Below, one piece after another: positions 11,601-21,700 of a DNA stretch of 64,000 nt; positions within the stretch are counted from its first letter, which is position 1; the number at the start of each line of letters is the position of its first letter. The notes below the pieces were generated by a model. That model had not been told where the DNA came from. It worked only from the letters and a program-made list of their open reading frames with translations, and ran no database searches. Origin of the DNA: Hippophae tibetana (lineage: Eukaryota > Streptophyta > Magnoliopsida > Rosales > Elaeagnaceae). Made by a program: the position numbers and the translations under genes. The stretch covers positions 22,527,501-22,591,500 of the forward strand of contig CM072803.1 in NCBI GenBank assembly GCA_037013495.1, in the 5' to 3' direction.

Positions 11601-12817
11601 GAAATGAGATTTGTAGAAAGTTGAGGAGCAAGAAACACATCAGTAAATGTAGAAGAAGCATTTCCAACAGCTTTGATTGGCAAAGAACTGCCATTGGCCG
11701 TCTGAATAGTAGATTGGCCAACATAAGGCCGAACATGAGACAAAGTTGTAGGAGTATTTGTCATATGATTAGAAGCCCCTGAGTCTACATACCAAAGTGT
11801 AGTAGAATTTTTACCTTGAAATCCCATTGCAGATAATGCTGAAATTAGCATCTGTTGTACCATTTCAGGAGTGCAGTAAGTTGCTGCAGGAGGTGGAAGA
11901 TTAGGAGAAGCACCTGAGAAAGACACATGTGCTACAGTAGGTGCTACTGGAGGAACATCAACAGAAGTCTGAAATGCTTGAGCTTGACGATTCTGGGGAC
12001 GAATACGACATTCTTTGATAATATGACCCTTTTTCTTGCAATAAGAACAACATTTTTTAGGACAATTGGCAGCAATATGCCCATATTCTTTGCAGCAGAA
12101 ACATTGCATATTTTTAGAAGGCATAGATGATCCACGCCCTTGGACTGCGTAAGCCATAGTTGTCGTCGTGGAATTGCCATAAGATTGTTCCAGAATAGCT
12201 TGAGTACTTAGACGTTGTTCTTCGCGAAGTAACTCACCAAAGCAAATATCTAGAGAAGGAACAGGAGATCTGTTCAATAGAGAAGAGCGAACTGATTCAT
12301 ATTCCGGGCGTAATTTCATGAGAAATTGATCACGCTGACTAGTCCTGTGAAGATTTTGAATAGTTGATATAGCAGCAACAGGAACATTTGTTGTAACTAA
12401 ATCAGCATATTCATGCCAAAGAGTCAAAAATGTCGAGTAATAATCCTGGATGGAAAGACTACCATGTTGGAACATGGCAATCGCATGTTCCAGCTGAAAA
12501 CGACGAGCATCGTTATCTTGATGATAAACTTTCTTCAAATAATTCCACATGGAATGAGCAGAGCGATGAGCCATCAAGTTGGTGACGATATGTGGTTCCA
12601 CCGAACTAAGAAGCCAAGACATGATTCGAGCATCAAGCACAGCCCAAGAGGGAGAAGACACGACTTCCTTAGAGTTGACAATATCAGATGTTGGTGTAAT
12701 ATCTGTGCCATCAATATGGCTCCAAAGGTCTTTTCCCTTGAGGAAAAGTTCAAACTGGAAAACCCAAGTAGAGTAATTTTTTCCCGTAAACTTAACACAC
12801 ACTGGTGCAGTGTCCAT
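8690..12817 (-). CDS. Copia gag-pol polyprotein (1375 aa), intact
   Basis: One open frame encodes all Copia functions in the order gag, protease, integrase, reverse transcriptase, RNase H. Gag (residues 1-about 235) begins MDTAPVCVKFTGKNYSTWVF. Two CCHC zinc knuckles follow, CFCCKEYGHIAANC and CSYCKKKGHIIKEC (about 237-270). The protease has WYVDSGASNHM (about 341). The integrase zinc region has HRRLGH ... CDSCKLGKS (about 474-520), and its catalytic core shows HSDVWGP, RTDSGGEY and NGVAERKNRH (about 537-640). Reverse transcriptase runs from GCKWVYSVK (about 909) through LLVYVDDIVITGSD (about 1057). RNase H includes STESEYRAMS (about 1262) and HADNTSAIQ (about 1297). No stop or frameshift is present, and every catalytic residue I looked for is there. 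The single-frame layout is usual for plant RE1/RE2-type Copia elements. Confidence 0.96.
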   Translation of the reverse strand: MDTAPVCVKFTGKNYSTWVFQFELFLKGKDLWSHIDGTDITPTSDIVNSKEVVSSPSWAVLDARIMSWLLSSVEPHIVTNLMAHRSAHSMWNYLKKVYHQDNDARRFQLEHAIAMFQHGSLSIQDYYSTFLTLWHEYADLVTTNVPVAAISTIQNLHRTSQRDQFLMKLRPEYESVRSSLLNRSPVPSLDICFGELLREEQRLSTQAILEQSYGNSTTTTMAYAVQGRGSSMPSKNMQCFCCKEYGHIAANCPKKCCSYCKKKGHIIKECRIRPQNRQAQAFQTSVDVPPVAPTVAHVSFSGASPNLPPPAATYCTPEMVQQMLISALSAMGFQGKNSTTLWYVDSGASNHMTNTPTTLSHVRPYVGQSTIQTANGSSLPIKAVGNASSTFTDVFLAPQLSTNLISVGQLVDNNCAVNFSGDGCVVQDQVTGEPIAKGPKVGRLFPLLLPIPTIYPIPSIESFACNNIPNLSIVWHRRLGHPNTQVLSHIMNSGFLGNKERSSLPFECDSCKLGKSKTLPFPLHASRASHCFDLIHSDVWGPSPLTSHEKFKYYVTFIDDHSRFTWVYFLRSKSEVFRTFTEFLAYVENQFSANIKTFRTDSGGEYLSTEFQVFLASKGIIHQRSCPATPQQNGVAERKNRHLLDMVRTLLLESSVPSMFWVEALKTATHLINRLPSQVLHMKSPYFCLFTKQPNYDNLRIFGCVCFVHLPPHERNKLSAQSVRCAFLGYNVCQKGFVCYDPTLHRTRISRNVIFFENQHFFPVSSVPSSSTVVLPSFEHQLLAPPQNSSRFKPGMVYTRQSRPQSLPVAHSISDPIIHQNQSVAAPSEPLVRRSSRVSVPPNRYGFSSGNFISALTTALSNFDIPTCYSHAVKHDCWCQAMQEEIAALEANHTWDIESCPSTIVPLGCKWVYSVKVRSDGSLDRYKARLVVLGNKQEYGVNYEETFAPVAKMTTVRTIIALAASNDWPLHQMDVKNAFLHGDLKECIYMKPPPGLFSSSISNVCKLRRSLYGLKQAPRAWFEKFRTTLLQFSFMQSKYDTSLFLRKSDMGIVVLLVYVDDIVITGSDSTLLVQLKTHLSQSFHMKDLGSLTYFLGLEVHRSPTGISLNQHKYASDLVITAELQEATSVDTPMELNVKLRKEEGDLLIDPSLYRKLVGSLVYLTITRPDISFAVQQVSQFLQAPRHLHLAAVRRIIRYIHGTSARGLFFPSGNSLRLVAYSDADWAGCADTRRSITGWCMFLGDALISWKSKKQDRVSKSSTESEYRAMSLACSEIIWLRGLLAELDFSETDPTPLHADNTSAIQITANPVYHERTKHIEVDCHSIREAFEARVITLPHISTELQIADIFTKSLSRHRHCFLSRKLMLIDQPASI

Positions 12818-12980
12818 TGCAAGTAAATAAAACCCGAGAAATATTCAAACAAATTAAAAAAAAACAAGATAAGGACCTTAAACAAAGATTACCGAAGAAC
12901 ACTTGTTTAGCAACAAACGCTAAAAAAATATCAATGAAGATTTCCTCAGAAATAGAAAACTGAATTTTTTTCTCAAAGAA

Positions 12981-12992
12981 GCTCTGATACCA
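12981..12992 (-). promoter_or_regulatory. Primer-binding site, initiator Met tRNA
   Basis: Minus-strand TGGTATCAGAGC lies directly next to the 5' LTR end and is the canonical complement of the 3' end of plant initiator methionine tRNA used by Copia elements. Confidence 0.95.
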
Positions 12993-13368
12993 TGTCAGAA
13001 ATAAGTCAAGAATGTTTATGAAAATGACCGAATGATTTGGTCTTATGATTTCTTTCTATTTATAGACTTTACAAAATACAACAAACCTACAAAATACATC
13101 AAAGCTGTCTATGAACAGCTGTGGACAGTTGTGGACAGCTGTGGACAGCTGTTTATGGACAATTTGTGGGCAGCCATGGATTGCTGTCTATGGACAGCTA
13201 TGGACAGCTGTTTATGGACAATTATTTACAGCTAAAATAGACTATGGACAGCAGCTGTGTACAACTAAATGAATATGGATAACCAATTACAGCAAAACTG
13301 TTATGGACAGCTAAGCTGTCAATGGAACACAGCAAAGCTGTTATGGACAGCTAAGCTGTCTATTGACA
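12993..13368 (-). repeat. 5' LTR of the Copia element (376 bp)
   Basis: Near-perfect copy of 8309-8682. It carries the U3 repeat array and TATA box that should direct transcription leftward into gag-pol. The two extra bases compared with the other LTR lie near 13005. Confidence 0.96.
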
Positions 13369-13373
13369 GTAAG
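13369..13373. repeat. Target-site duplication (gtaag), right
   Basis: Matches 8304-8308. Removing the element and one copy restores continuous ycf2 reading across the junction (DSSCK followed by ILNET), which independently confirms the element ends. Confidence 0.95.
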
Positions 13374-13789
13374 ATACTTAATGAAACCATCGCTAGAATT
13401 GAGATCTCATTCAAAGAGAAAAATATCAAATATCAAGAATTTACTTTTGTATATTATATGGATGATTCGAGTCATAGGGACCCCAATTGGGAATCGTTTG
13501 ATCGTCTTTTGTCAAGGAAGAGGCAAAACATAATCAACTTGAATTTGTGATAGCCATTTGAAATCTTAATGAAGGACTAGATTTGTTATCTCATGTTTGC
13601 TTTTCATGAAAAAATACCAATTGAAACGAAGGGTTTATTCAAACAACAAGGGACTGGATCAACTATTCAATCAAATGAAATTGAGTATGTTTCCCATCTC
13701 TTCTCGAGAAAAAAGTGAGCTATTTCTTTGCAAAATTGTGCTCAATTTCATATGTGACAATTCTGCCAAGATCTCTTCTTTAGTTGGGG
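13369..13789 (+). pseudogene. ycf2: Plastid ycf2 fragment (NUPT), right part
   Basis: This stretch is clearly derived from chloroplast ycf2, the large inverted-repeat gene for an AAA-type protein of the plastid import motor. Readable blocks include [73 protein letters not shown] and, in another frame, LCKIVLNFICDNS. Stops after the NIINLNL block and a frameshift before 13745 show decay. Nucleotide similarity continues to cttctttagttgggg at 13789, where a retroelement-like block begins. Together with 8246-8308 it makes about 480 bp of plastid DNA from the N-terminal third of ycf2. Confidence 0.92.
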
Positions 13790-14372
13790 TGTTAGCAAAA
13801 GCACAAAAAATACCAAAAACAGTAAAAACGAATGCAGAAGCCAAAAACCAACATAAGAAATCTACGTGGTTTGAAAAATTGCCTAGTAAACACCCAAAGT
13901 CTCAAATAAATACAATAATATCTGTTCTTGAATACAAAGTCTTTTTTCCAACAATATATCATATATCCCAAAAACAATACTAGAATCCCAAAATAACACT
14001 CAAATCTGAAATAGTACTACACCCAAATCTCCTACACACAGAGCCCTAAAAACAAATAACCTAAAAATATCCATCATGTTATTTGTTTCTGGCTTGGTAA
14101 GTAGCAAACCATTCACACAACTGTGTTTGCTACTCCTCCTGCTCATTTAATATCACACACACACATATTAACTCAAGGCAATTAAATATCACAATTTAAC
14201 ATTCCTTATTCTTATGAGAAATTAATAGGCCATAACATCTTATTATAATGACCTTTTATTTTCTCTTCTTTCAAAAGATATCAAAAGTCACCATTAATCA
14301 TTATAACTTTACTCTTTAACTTCCAAAAACTCTTTTCTTTTTTAATGTTGCTTTAGAGCAACTTTCCTAACA
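13790..14372 (-). repeat. Solo-LTR-like block (583 bp)
   Basis: The block starts tgttag at 13790 and ends ctaaca at 14372, a six-base perfect terminal inverted repeat of the TG...CA type. In minus orientation it opens TGTTAGGAAAGTTGCTC, a common form of plant Copia LTR start. No internal region or second LTR is adjacent, so it would be a solo LTR. It cuts off the plastid ycf2 similarity exactly at its left end. I could not find a matching 5-bp duplication in the flanks, which weakens the call. A short AC microsatellite lies near 14155. Confidence 0.5.
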
Positions 14373-14646
14373 CGCTGTAATATAAATTAATAAAATCCAT
14401 TAGTTAGAATTTTGCAATTAATATAGTGCCGTACAAACCCTACAACCCAGAAGAGATCCCAAATCAGAATATCACAATCAAAGGTCACAAACAAACATTT
14501 CAAGTAGAACCCAGTAAAACTTATCCTGCATTAACGAAACCCATATGCATGAATTGAATGAAAGACTCCACTCACTTTTTTCAAGGGAACTAAAGTGTAA
14601 AAAGAAATAACTACTGATTCAAATATAAAATATTCATTCTTAATAC

Positions 14647-14830
14647 CTTCAATAACCAGAATGATCGGCAGACCAAGAGATATGGATTTCAATCTGTTTG
14701 CTAAGAGGAAAGCACAACAAAAGACAAGACCAAGTTAGGGTCGAACAGAGGTTTTGGACGAAGGGATCGATTCACTCTTCTACTTTTTCGTCACGAAAAG
14801 ACGTTTTACCCGAGTCATGGAACAACAAAA
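14647..14830 (-). other. Candidate non-coding first exon (5'UTR), minus strand
   Basis: On the minus strand this reads as pyrimidine-rich leader-like sequence (caaaacctctgttcgaccct, cttggtcttgtcttttgttg) without a long frame. It ends in a good splice donor, ATTGAAG|GTATTA, at 14647/14646. The nearest downstream acceptor on the same strand with a strong pyrimidine tract is at 7362, just before the coiled-coil gene. I infer that this is the first exon of that gene. The promoter would then lie back to back with that of MON2. Confidence 0.35.
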
Positions 14831-15560
14831 GGGCAATTGAGTAATTAACACGAAAAAAATAAATTTAAATAATTAATTAATATAAATAATTATAATTTAA
14901 TTTAAAATACATCTAATAAAATAAAATTTGAATAAAATGATTAGTTTAATTTTTTTAAATAATAGAATATATAAAAATAGTATTTTTGTGTTATAAATTT
15001 TTAAACAAATTAAATACTTTATAAATAAATTAAACATTTTACAAATGTGGGTGGATGTCATGTAAATTAACAAGACTTATATTCGATAATGAATAAAAGC
15101 TAATAGGTGGATGTAAATTATAATTATTTATTAACATGTTAAAAACTTGACCAAATATACCGTTGACTTACCATTTTTTTTAGTTCAACCTGCTTAAATT
15201 TTGAAAAATCTAGCTCAAAATTCAATTAGTTTCAAACAAGTTTAGTTCCTACTTGAATAATTTTAGAAGTAAATTATTTCGAGTATAAACTTAACCCAAA
15301 ATGGATTAGAAGTGTAAATTTAATTTAATTTTATAAAATATATCTATGTTTTATAATTTCATAGCATTATTTTATACTTTATTATATAAGTCATGCACTA
15401 ACTTAAATAATTAAAAAAAAATCAAACTCTAACTTACTCAGGACTGCATTTAGCGCATGCATTTTAATTTTTAACGATGAATGTACTAGGAGGTTATAAG
15501 TGATATATCCAGAGTTCATATCAAGGGCCCATACTTAATCATCGTCTAGCCCATTTCGTT
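14831..15560. other. AT-rich spacer, probable divergent promoter region of MON2
   Basis: No gene seen. The sequence is AT-rich and separates the candidate minus-strand leader at 14.65-14.83 kb from the MON2 5'UTR. Nothing in it looks coding. Confidence 0.5.
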
Positions 15561-15791
15561 CATTCTGAAGCCCATATCGGCTGCTCCGAGAGAGAGAGTG
15601 TCTGTTCTAAGTAATTTCTAGGCTTCCTTCCGCCTAAGCGTGTCCCCACGTGCGAAGCAAATCTTAGTACTTACAAGTTACAACTTAGAAGTGGTCTGAT
15701 CTGTTCTTAACAATCACAACAGAAATGAAGATTTACTGATTTCACATGCGAGATCTCTCAGCAATTTTGTCCAAACCCTAGTCATCAAACG
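15560..15791 (+). promoter_or_regulatory. MON2 5'UTR / core promoter region
   Basis: GC content rises sharply here compared with the spacer. The region contains a GA run (gagagagag near 15590) and a CACGTG G-box near 15648, both common in plant core promoters and leaders. It ends at the MON2 start codon. The transcription start itself is not visible. Confidence 0.5.
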
Positions 15792-18700
15792 ATGATGTTA
15801 ATGGCGGTTTTAGAATCAGATCTTCGTGCTCTTTCCGCCGAAGCTCGCCGTCGTCATCCTGCTGTCAAAGATGGTGCTGAGCATGCTATCTTAAAGGTTT
15901 TTACATCTACTTATACATTACTGAATACATTGCTAGATGCATAGATATGCCTATTTATGTTAATTGGTGAATTACTTATAGTGTCGTCAATCAATGAAAA
16001 TTCAAAAGTTTGGTAGATTAAATTTTACTTGTTAAGAATACAGAAAAAAGATGGAAGTTGGAACGAAGAGAAATGAGTGTATGATTGTGAATTTTGTCTT
16101 TATGTTGATAATAAAAGAATGTCTGAGCTAAGATTAGTGCATAGAGTTCGTGCTTGTTTGAGAAGATAGTTTGAGCTCCGAGGGAGTTAAAAGGTAATGA
16201 TAGATTAAAATGTGCATTATTAAATATAGTACCAGATTTGTAGATATATGTATTTATGTTAATTGGTGGAGCGGTGAAATTGTCGTTAATGAATAAAGAA
16301 CTTAGTGGTTTGGCTTTTATTTGGTAAGAAAACGGAAGAAATGGGAGTTGGAACGAAGAGAAATGAGTGCATGATTGTCAATTTGTCTTTATGTTGATAA
16401 TAAAGGCGTTATTGAGCTAAGATTAGTGTTCGGAGTTCGTTCTTGCTTGAAAAGATAGTTTGAGCTCTTAGGGAGTTAAAAGGTAATGATGGATTAAAAG
16501 TGTGTAGATGCTATTGGGATTTTTTTTCAAATTAAAATCTATAGATAAGACTCATCGTTCATAGGTGTGCTAAATTGAGTAATGTAGATGTTGACGATAA
16601 ATAGCTAAAGATCTTGTTCCTTTTGCACATGTAGGTGAAAACAGTGAAGAACTCTGTTTTGCTTTTCATTTTCTTAACAGTATCTTTTCTAAGGATAAAG
16701 ATGTAGTTAATTTCCTGGTTGTGCTCAGAATACAAGCAAAGATGAATTAGTAGATTGAAGTTGTTCTATTACTTATGTAGTATTAGAGTATGCCAGCTAT
16801 TGAATAATGTGTCCAATTATTGCGTTATGGGTATAATTTCATGCTTGATATCTTGCAGCTGTATATTGTTACCAGCTCTGCTCCATGCTTCTGCTGTTCA
16901 TATTATGGATGAAATGCTGCTATGGGATAAATGTCTGTGTTAATTTGCTTAATTGAAATTTGAATTTTATATGTTTCTTTGTGCAATTCGCAGCTTCGTA
17001 CATTGACAAGTCCCAGTGAAATTGCTCATAATGAGGACATAATGAGGATCTTTTTGATGGCATGTGAGGTCAGAACTGTCAAGTTGAGCATTCTTGGACT
17101 TTCATGTTTACAAAAGCTAATATCTCATGATGCAGTTGCTCCATCAGCCTTAAAAGAGATACTGTCAACCCTGAAAGATGTGAGTTTTTATTATTGATCA
17201 GTTTGTGTGAAGCTGTCAGAAATTAAGCATTTGTTAGCTAGTCTGTCTTTCAACCTGGCCAATTAATAAGAATACAGAATTATATATAGTTTCCATAGGA
17301 TATGATATACAAGTCAGGGGTAAAGAATGGCTAGATGTACCAGTTATAAACAGTTGTCAGAAACTAAGATGTAAGTTGATTGGCTTAGATAAAATTGTCA
17401 AAACAAAGTCTTTGTTAGTTACTACATCCCTGATCATGGAAAATGAATACAGATTTGTTTAAGATACAAAAATTAGGATATGAAGCTGCAAGGAAGTGGC
17501 TGAATATAGTCCAGTGCTTGAAATAATGGTACCTACATGTTATGCCTATTTTCATTATCTGCTATGTAAGTAACCTTTTTACCCACTCAAGTGAAAAAGG
17601 AACATATTATAAGGTGATCTCATGATTTGCTCCTGTTTTGATCAAACAATTATTTTGTCATTGTGCCCTTTCCCACTTCCTGAAACTTTACTTTGTTTTC
17701 CTTCCTGCAGCATGCTGACATGGCAGACGAGACTTTACAACTTAAGACTCTACAGACCATACTAATAATATTGCAATCACGTTTGCATCCTGAAAATGAG
17801 GTAATTACTGATTCATATACCCATGGTTCCTTTGAAGTTTCAATAAATATATCATATTATGAGCTCAGAAAAGGGGGAAAAAAGAAGGTTTATACTGCTG
17901 GACAAATGGAGCTGTTTGCAAGTGATATATCTGATTTGTATTAGAAAAGTGAAGTTTTGACTCGGTTTAATATTTCATCTGTTCTAATTTTTAGCAGTTC
18001 ACAATTTTAATCCTTAACCCGTTTTAAACTTGTAGGAGGATATGGCTCAAGCTCTTAGTATTTGCCTTCGACTTCTTGAATACAGTAAATCTTCTGACAG
18101 TGTGCGGAAGTAAGTTTGTCTTGCCATGATTGCTCTGTCTCTACTTGTATTTGTTTCATGAGTCCTTGCAATTCATTTCCTTTCTGCTATTTTTATGTAT
18201 GCAGTGAAGTTACCTTTTCTTTCTATTTTGAAAATTAATCTTAAGTGGGCGTTTTTCAGTACTGCTGCAGCAACCTTCAGGCAAGCAGTGGCTCTGATTT
18301 TAGACCATGTAGTTTCTGCTGAGACTCTTCCTGCTGGAAAATTTGGCGCTGGTGCTTACATATCTCGAAGTAGTTCTGTTACCGGTGATGTTAATCGCAG
18401 CATCAATCTTTCAGAGTATGTGTATTCTGTAAATGCTGCTGTTGACTCAATGCAGACCTATGTATCTTAATCATGGTTTTATATTACTTTTGCATACATG
18501 CTGGTGGTGTTTGCCTTTTCAGTAACTTTATGTTAAGATAAATAGCATCAATATGTTTATTGGGATGTCTCATTTTATTTGGATCAGTCACTTAATGTCC
18601 ATATTACTAATTTAAACTTAAGCAGGTCACTGGAGCATGAATCCGTTTCTGGAGGCTCATCATTGATGAGGGAAACCCTAACAAAAGCTGGAAAGCTTGG

Positions 18701-21700
18701 GCTTCGTCTGCTTGAAGACCTGACAGCTCTTGCTGCAGGTGGATCTGTATGTGTTTATTTAAGACAATTACAAATATACTGCATGGTCTTAATATTCTAA
18801 TGGGGGCTCACATGGATAAATAATTATACTGGTTGATAACACGTTTAACTTTATCCTACAGGCAAATTGGTTACGTGTCACTTCTCTTCAACGACCCTTT
18901 GCTCTTGATATACTCGAGTAAGAAGTTGTTTGCTCTTAATAGTTTGTATTCCTGTTAATGTGCATTATATGTTGTATGTAGCTGAACTTTGTGTCTAACA
19001 ATATATCATGACTTTCTAGTTCCTATGTGCAAGATTTGTCACCTGTGTAAGCAAGGTTTAGAAGCTAGTTTCCTTGGAGAGGTCTTAGGTTGCTATAAAA
19101 TGGTATTAGAGTCACACTGTCTCCTTTTGTTGCATCTGAGGATGCTTTGTTTCATGAGTCTGTTATTGTTAAATTTACTCTTAGTATGATATGACTTATG
19201 ATTACCATTCCTCCTATGGAATTGATGCTGAAGAATCAACTTGGAAATCTTGCGAAGAAGATACTACTCCTGCACTGGTTATATACTGGAAAAGGAGTTG
19301 GATCATTAGAATGCTTCTGTTGAATTGATAATATACTACTCCTTCATAAGGAGTTTCAAAGAACAAAACTGATACAACTGGTTGTCCCTTCTTGGAAACG
19401 AGATGGGTCACTGCAATGCTTCTAATGAAAGATATTCTCTTTTATTCATCAAATCTTATATTGCCACTTTGGTTAGGTTCTCTTTAATTGTTAGTCAATA
19501 TTTTCTGTGCAGGTTTATTTTGTCCAATTACGTGTCTATTTTCAGAACTCTGGTTCCTTATGAACAGGTGATTATAACATGACATTGTATCAATTTTACT
19601 TTTTTGATGATGCGCTGAATGCTTAGCTTGTTAGTGCAATTGTTTGGTTGACTAGACTATTAAACTCAACAGGTCTTGCGTCACCAGATATGTTCACTTC
19701 TAATGACTTCACTCCGTACAAATGTTGAGGTAATCTTTGTCCTCAAAGATATTTTGGTGTTATATTGAGCAGAACTTCAACTACATCCTATTTTTCCCAT
19801 ATTCTTTCATGTTAAAGCAGCTTGAAGGAGAAGCAGGAGAGCCTTCTTTTCGGCGTTTGGTTTTGCGTTCAGTTGCTCATATTATCAGGCACTATAGTGC
19901 ATCACTTATTACTGAAGTTGAGGTTTGTTCTAAATCTTTCTGTTCTACCATTGAAATAAGATAATGATGAAAAACCAAACGACTAAAATCAAGTCCTTCA
20001 ATTTTGTCTTGTCTAGTCCTGTCTATATTCTATTTTATATTAACTACATCATTTCTTAATCTGTATGCTTTAAAATCAAGCACCTCATGAACCCTTCCAA
20101 TAACTGCTGCAGAAATATGTATTCTGGAAATCTCACTTATTTATATATTGTTTTGGCATAAAAGCCTGTGGCTATCTAAACTAGCCCCAAACTCCTAGTT
20201 TTCCAATTGTAGTGGTTGGGAAGCTTGTATGACTTAGTTTAATTTTTGGGACTCTGTATTGGGCTTGTTATGCTGCTTTAGGAGATGTAATGTGAGGATT
20301 TTGCCTCTATTCATTGGCCTGCATATCCACTGATCTTATGCATGTTAGTTTATTAATAAAAGTAGGGAAAACTCATTATTTACAATCTAGTTTGAGTTAT
20401 TTATTTCACAATATGTTTCGATGTTCACAACCTTTTTAATTTTGCCACATTTCACGCCACCACGGAGATTCACTGTTAAAATGATGCTTTAAAATATGTC
20501 ACACACCATGTGGATTTTTCACAAGTATATGTAACCAAATGAAGTTGGTTACATGTGTGTGTAAATTTTCTAGACAGTGAAGTATAATTTTATTTTTTCA
20601 CGTGCCACTGTTGCGCCTCAACTTACACTTCTATATGTGCGCGTAACTCATTAGTGTTTGTGAATTTCTCCCAGACTCAATCTTATTTTGGGCGAGTTCC
20701 GATAAAAAGTATTGGGTACTTACAGAAAGGGAGAAAAGACGACCTGTTGCTATGTTTTCAGATTCGATTTGTTAGCTACCTGCTTTTGATTTCACAAAAT
20801 AAGTTCCTTTTTTTTGGGTTGTTCTAATACAAACTTAATTAGTTGTTTCCTTATTCTGTTAAAAAAAAGAAAAAACTCTCTTACAAAGTGAAGAGAAAGA
20901 GGTTGGAAGGAATTAAAAATCTTAACTGAGATTATGGAATAAGATGCAATCTCTTTAATTGGTTTCTTACAAAGTTAAGAGGGGGAGATGAACTAAAAAT
21001 TCTAATTTAGACTACCTCACAGACTTGCACTTGAATGAGAAAATGTAGTTGTGTACTGAGGTTCCACAATAAAATCTTATCATCCCTTGTTCAAAAATTT
21101 CTAAAACTAGAAAATTCCTTACACTTTTAACTGTAAACAAAAACTCCTTTTAGGGCAGAATTGTATATTTGCAATGTATTTGGGGTCTGAACTTCTTTTG
21201 TTTCTCCTATGTTATTTGCCTATAAAATTGTTTTGGAGTACTTGTGCATATGATATTATGATTGATGATTTAATATTTGTTGTGTCATTTCTATACCCTT
21301 TTCTTGCATTCATATGCAGGTTTTCCTGAGTATGCTATTGAAGGTCACTTTTCTTGATCTGCCACTTTGGCATCGCATTCTTGTTCTGGAAATACTAAGG
21401 GTAATGTCAGATTGGATCATTCATATTTTCTTAATACTACTATGGGATTATAGAAATGGTTGAATTTAACAGGGATTTTGTGTGGAAGCGCGGACACTGC
21501 AGATTCTTTACCAAAATTTTGATATGTAAGCTCTCTTGTTCTGGTTTGCATTTTATATAATATGATATCCTTTGTTTCTGTGTGATTTGTTTATATTTTT
21601 GAAATTTGTTGTATATATAAGAGACTCCTCTTAGATTAATGATCTACTATAACTAACACTAGTTATTGAACATTAGACAGTATAGCTTATATGATTGCCA

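Larger units (their letters stand above)
8309..13368 (-). mobile_element. Complete, intact Copia LTR retrotransposon (5,060 bp)
   Basis: All parts of an autonomous Ty1/Copia element are present on the minus strand. They are two LTRs of 376 bp (12993-13368, the 5' LTR) and 374 bp (8309-8682, the 3' LTR), each with TG...CA ends; a primer-binding site TGGTATCAGAGC abutting the 5' LTR; a leader of about 160 bp; one uninterrupted 1375-codon gag-pol frame; a polypurine tract abutting the 3' LTR; and a 5-bp target duplication gtaag. By eye the LTRs differ only by a 2-bp indel (aagtagaatg against aagtcaagaatg) near the end of the repeat. Such identity, with an intact frame, implies a very recent insertion. 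It interrupts an older plastid-derived ycf2 fragment. Confidence 0.97.

Noticed and set aside
13369-13789. A functional ycf2 gene or plastid contamination of the assembly
   Set aside because: Stops and frameshifts, interruption by a nuclear Copia element with a target duplication, and nuclear flanks show that it is an old nuclear copy.
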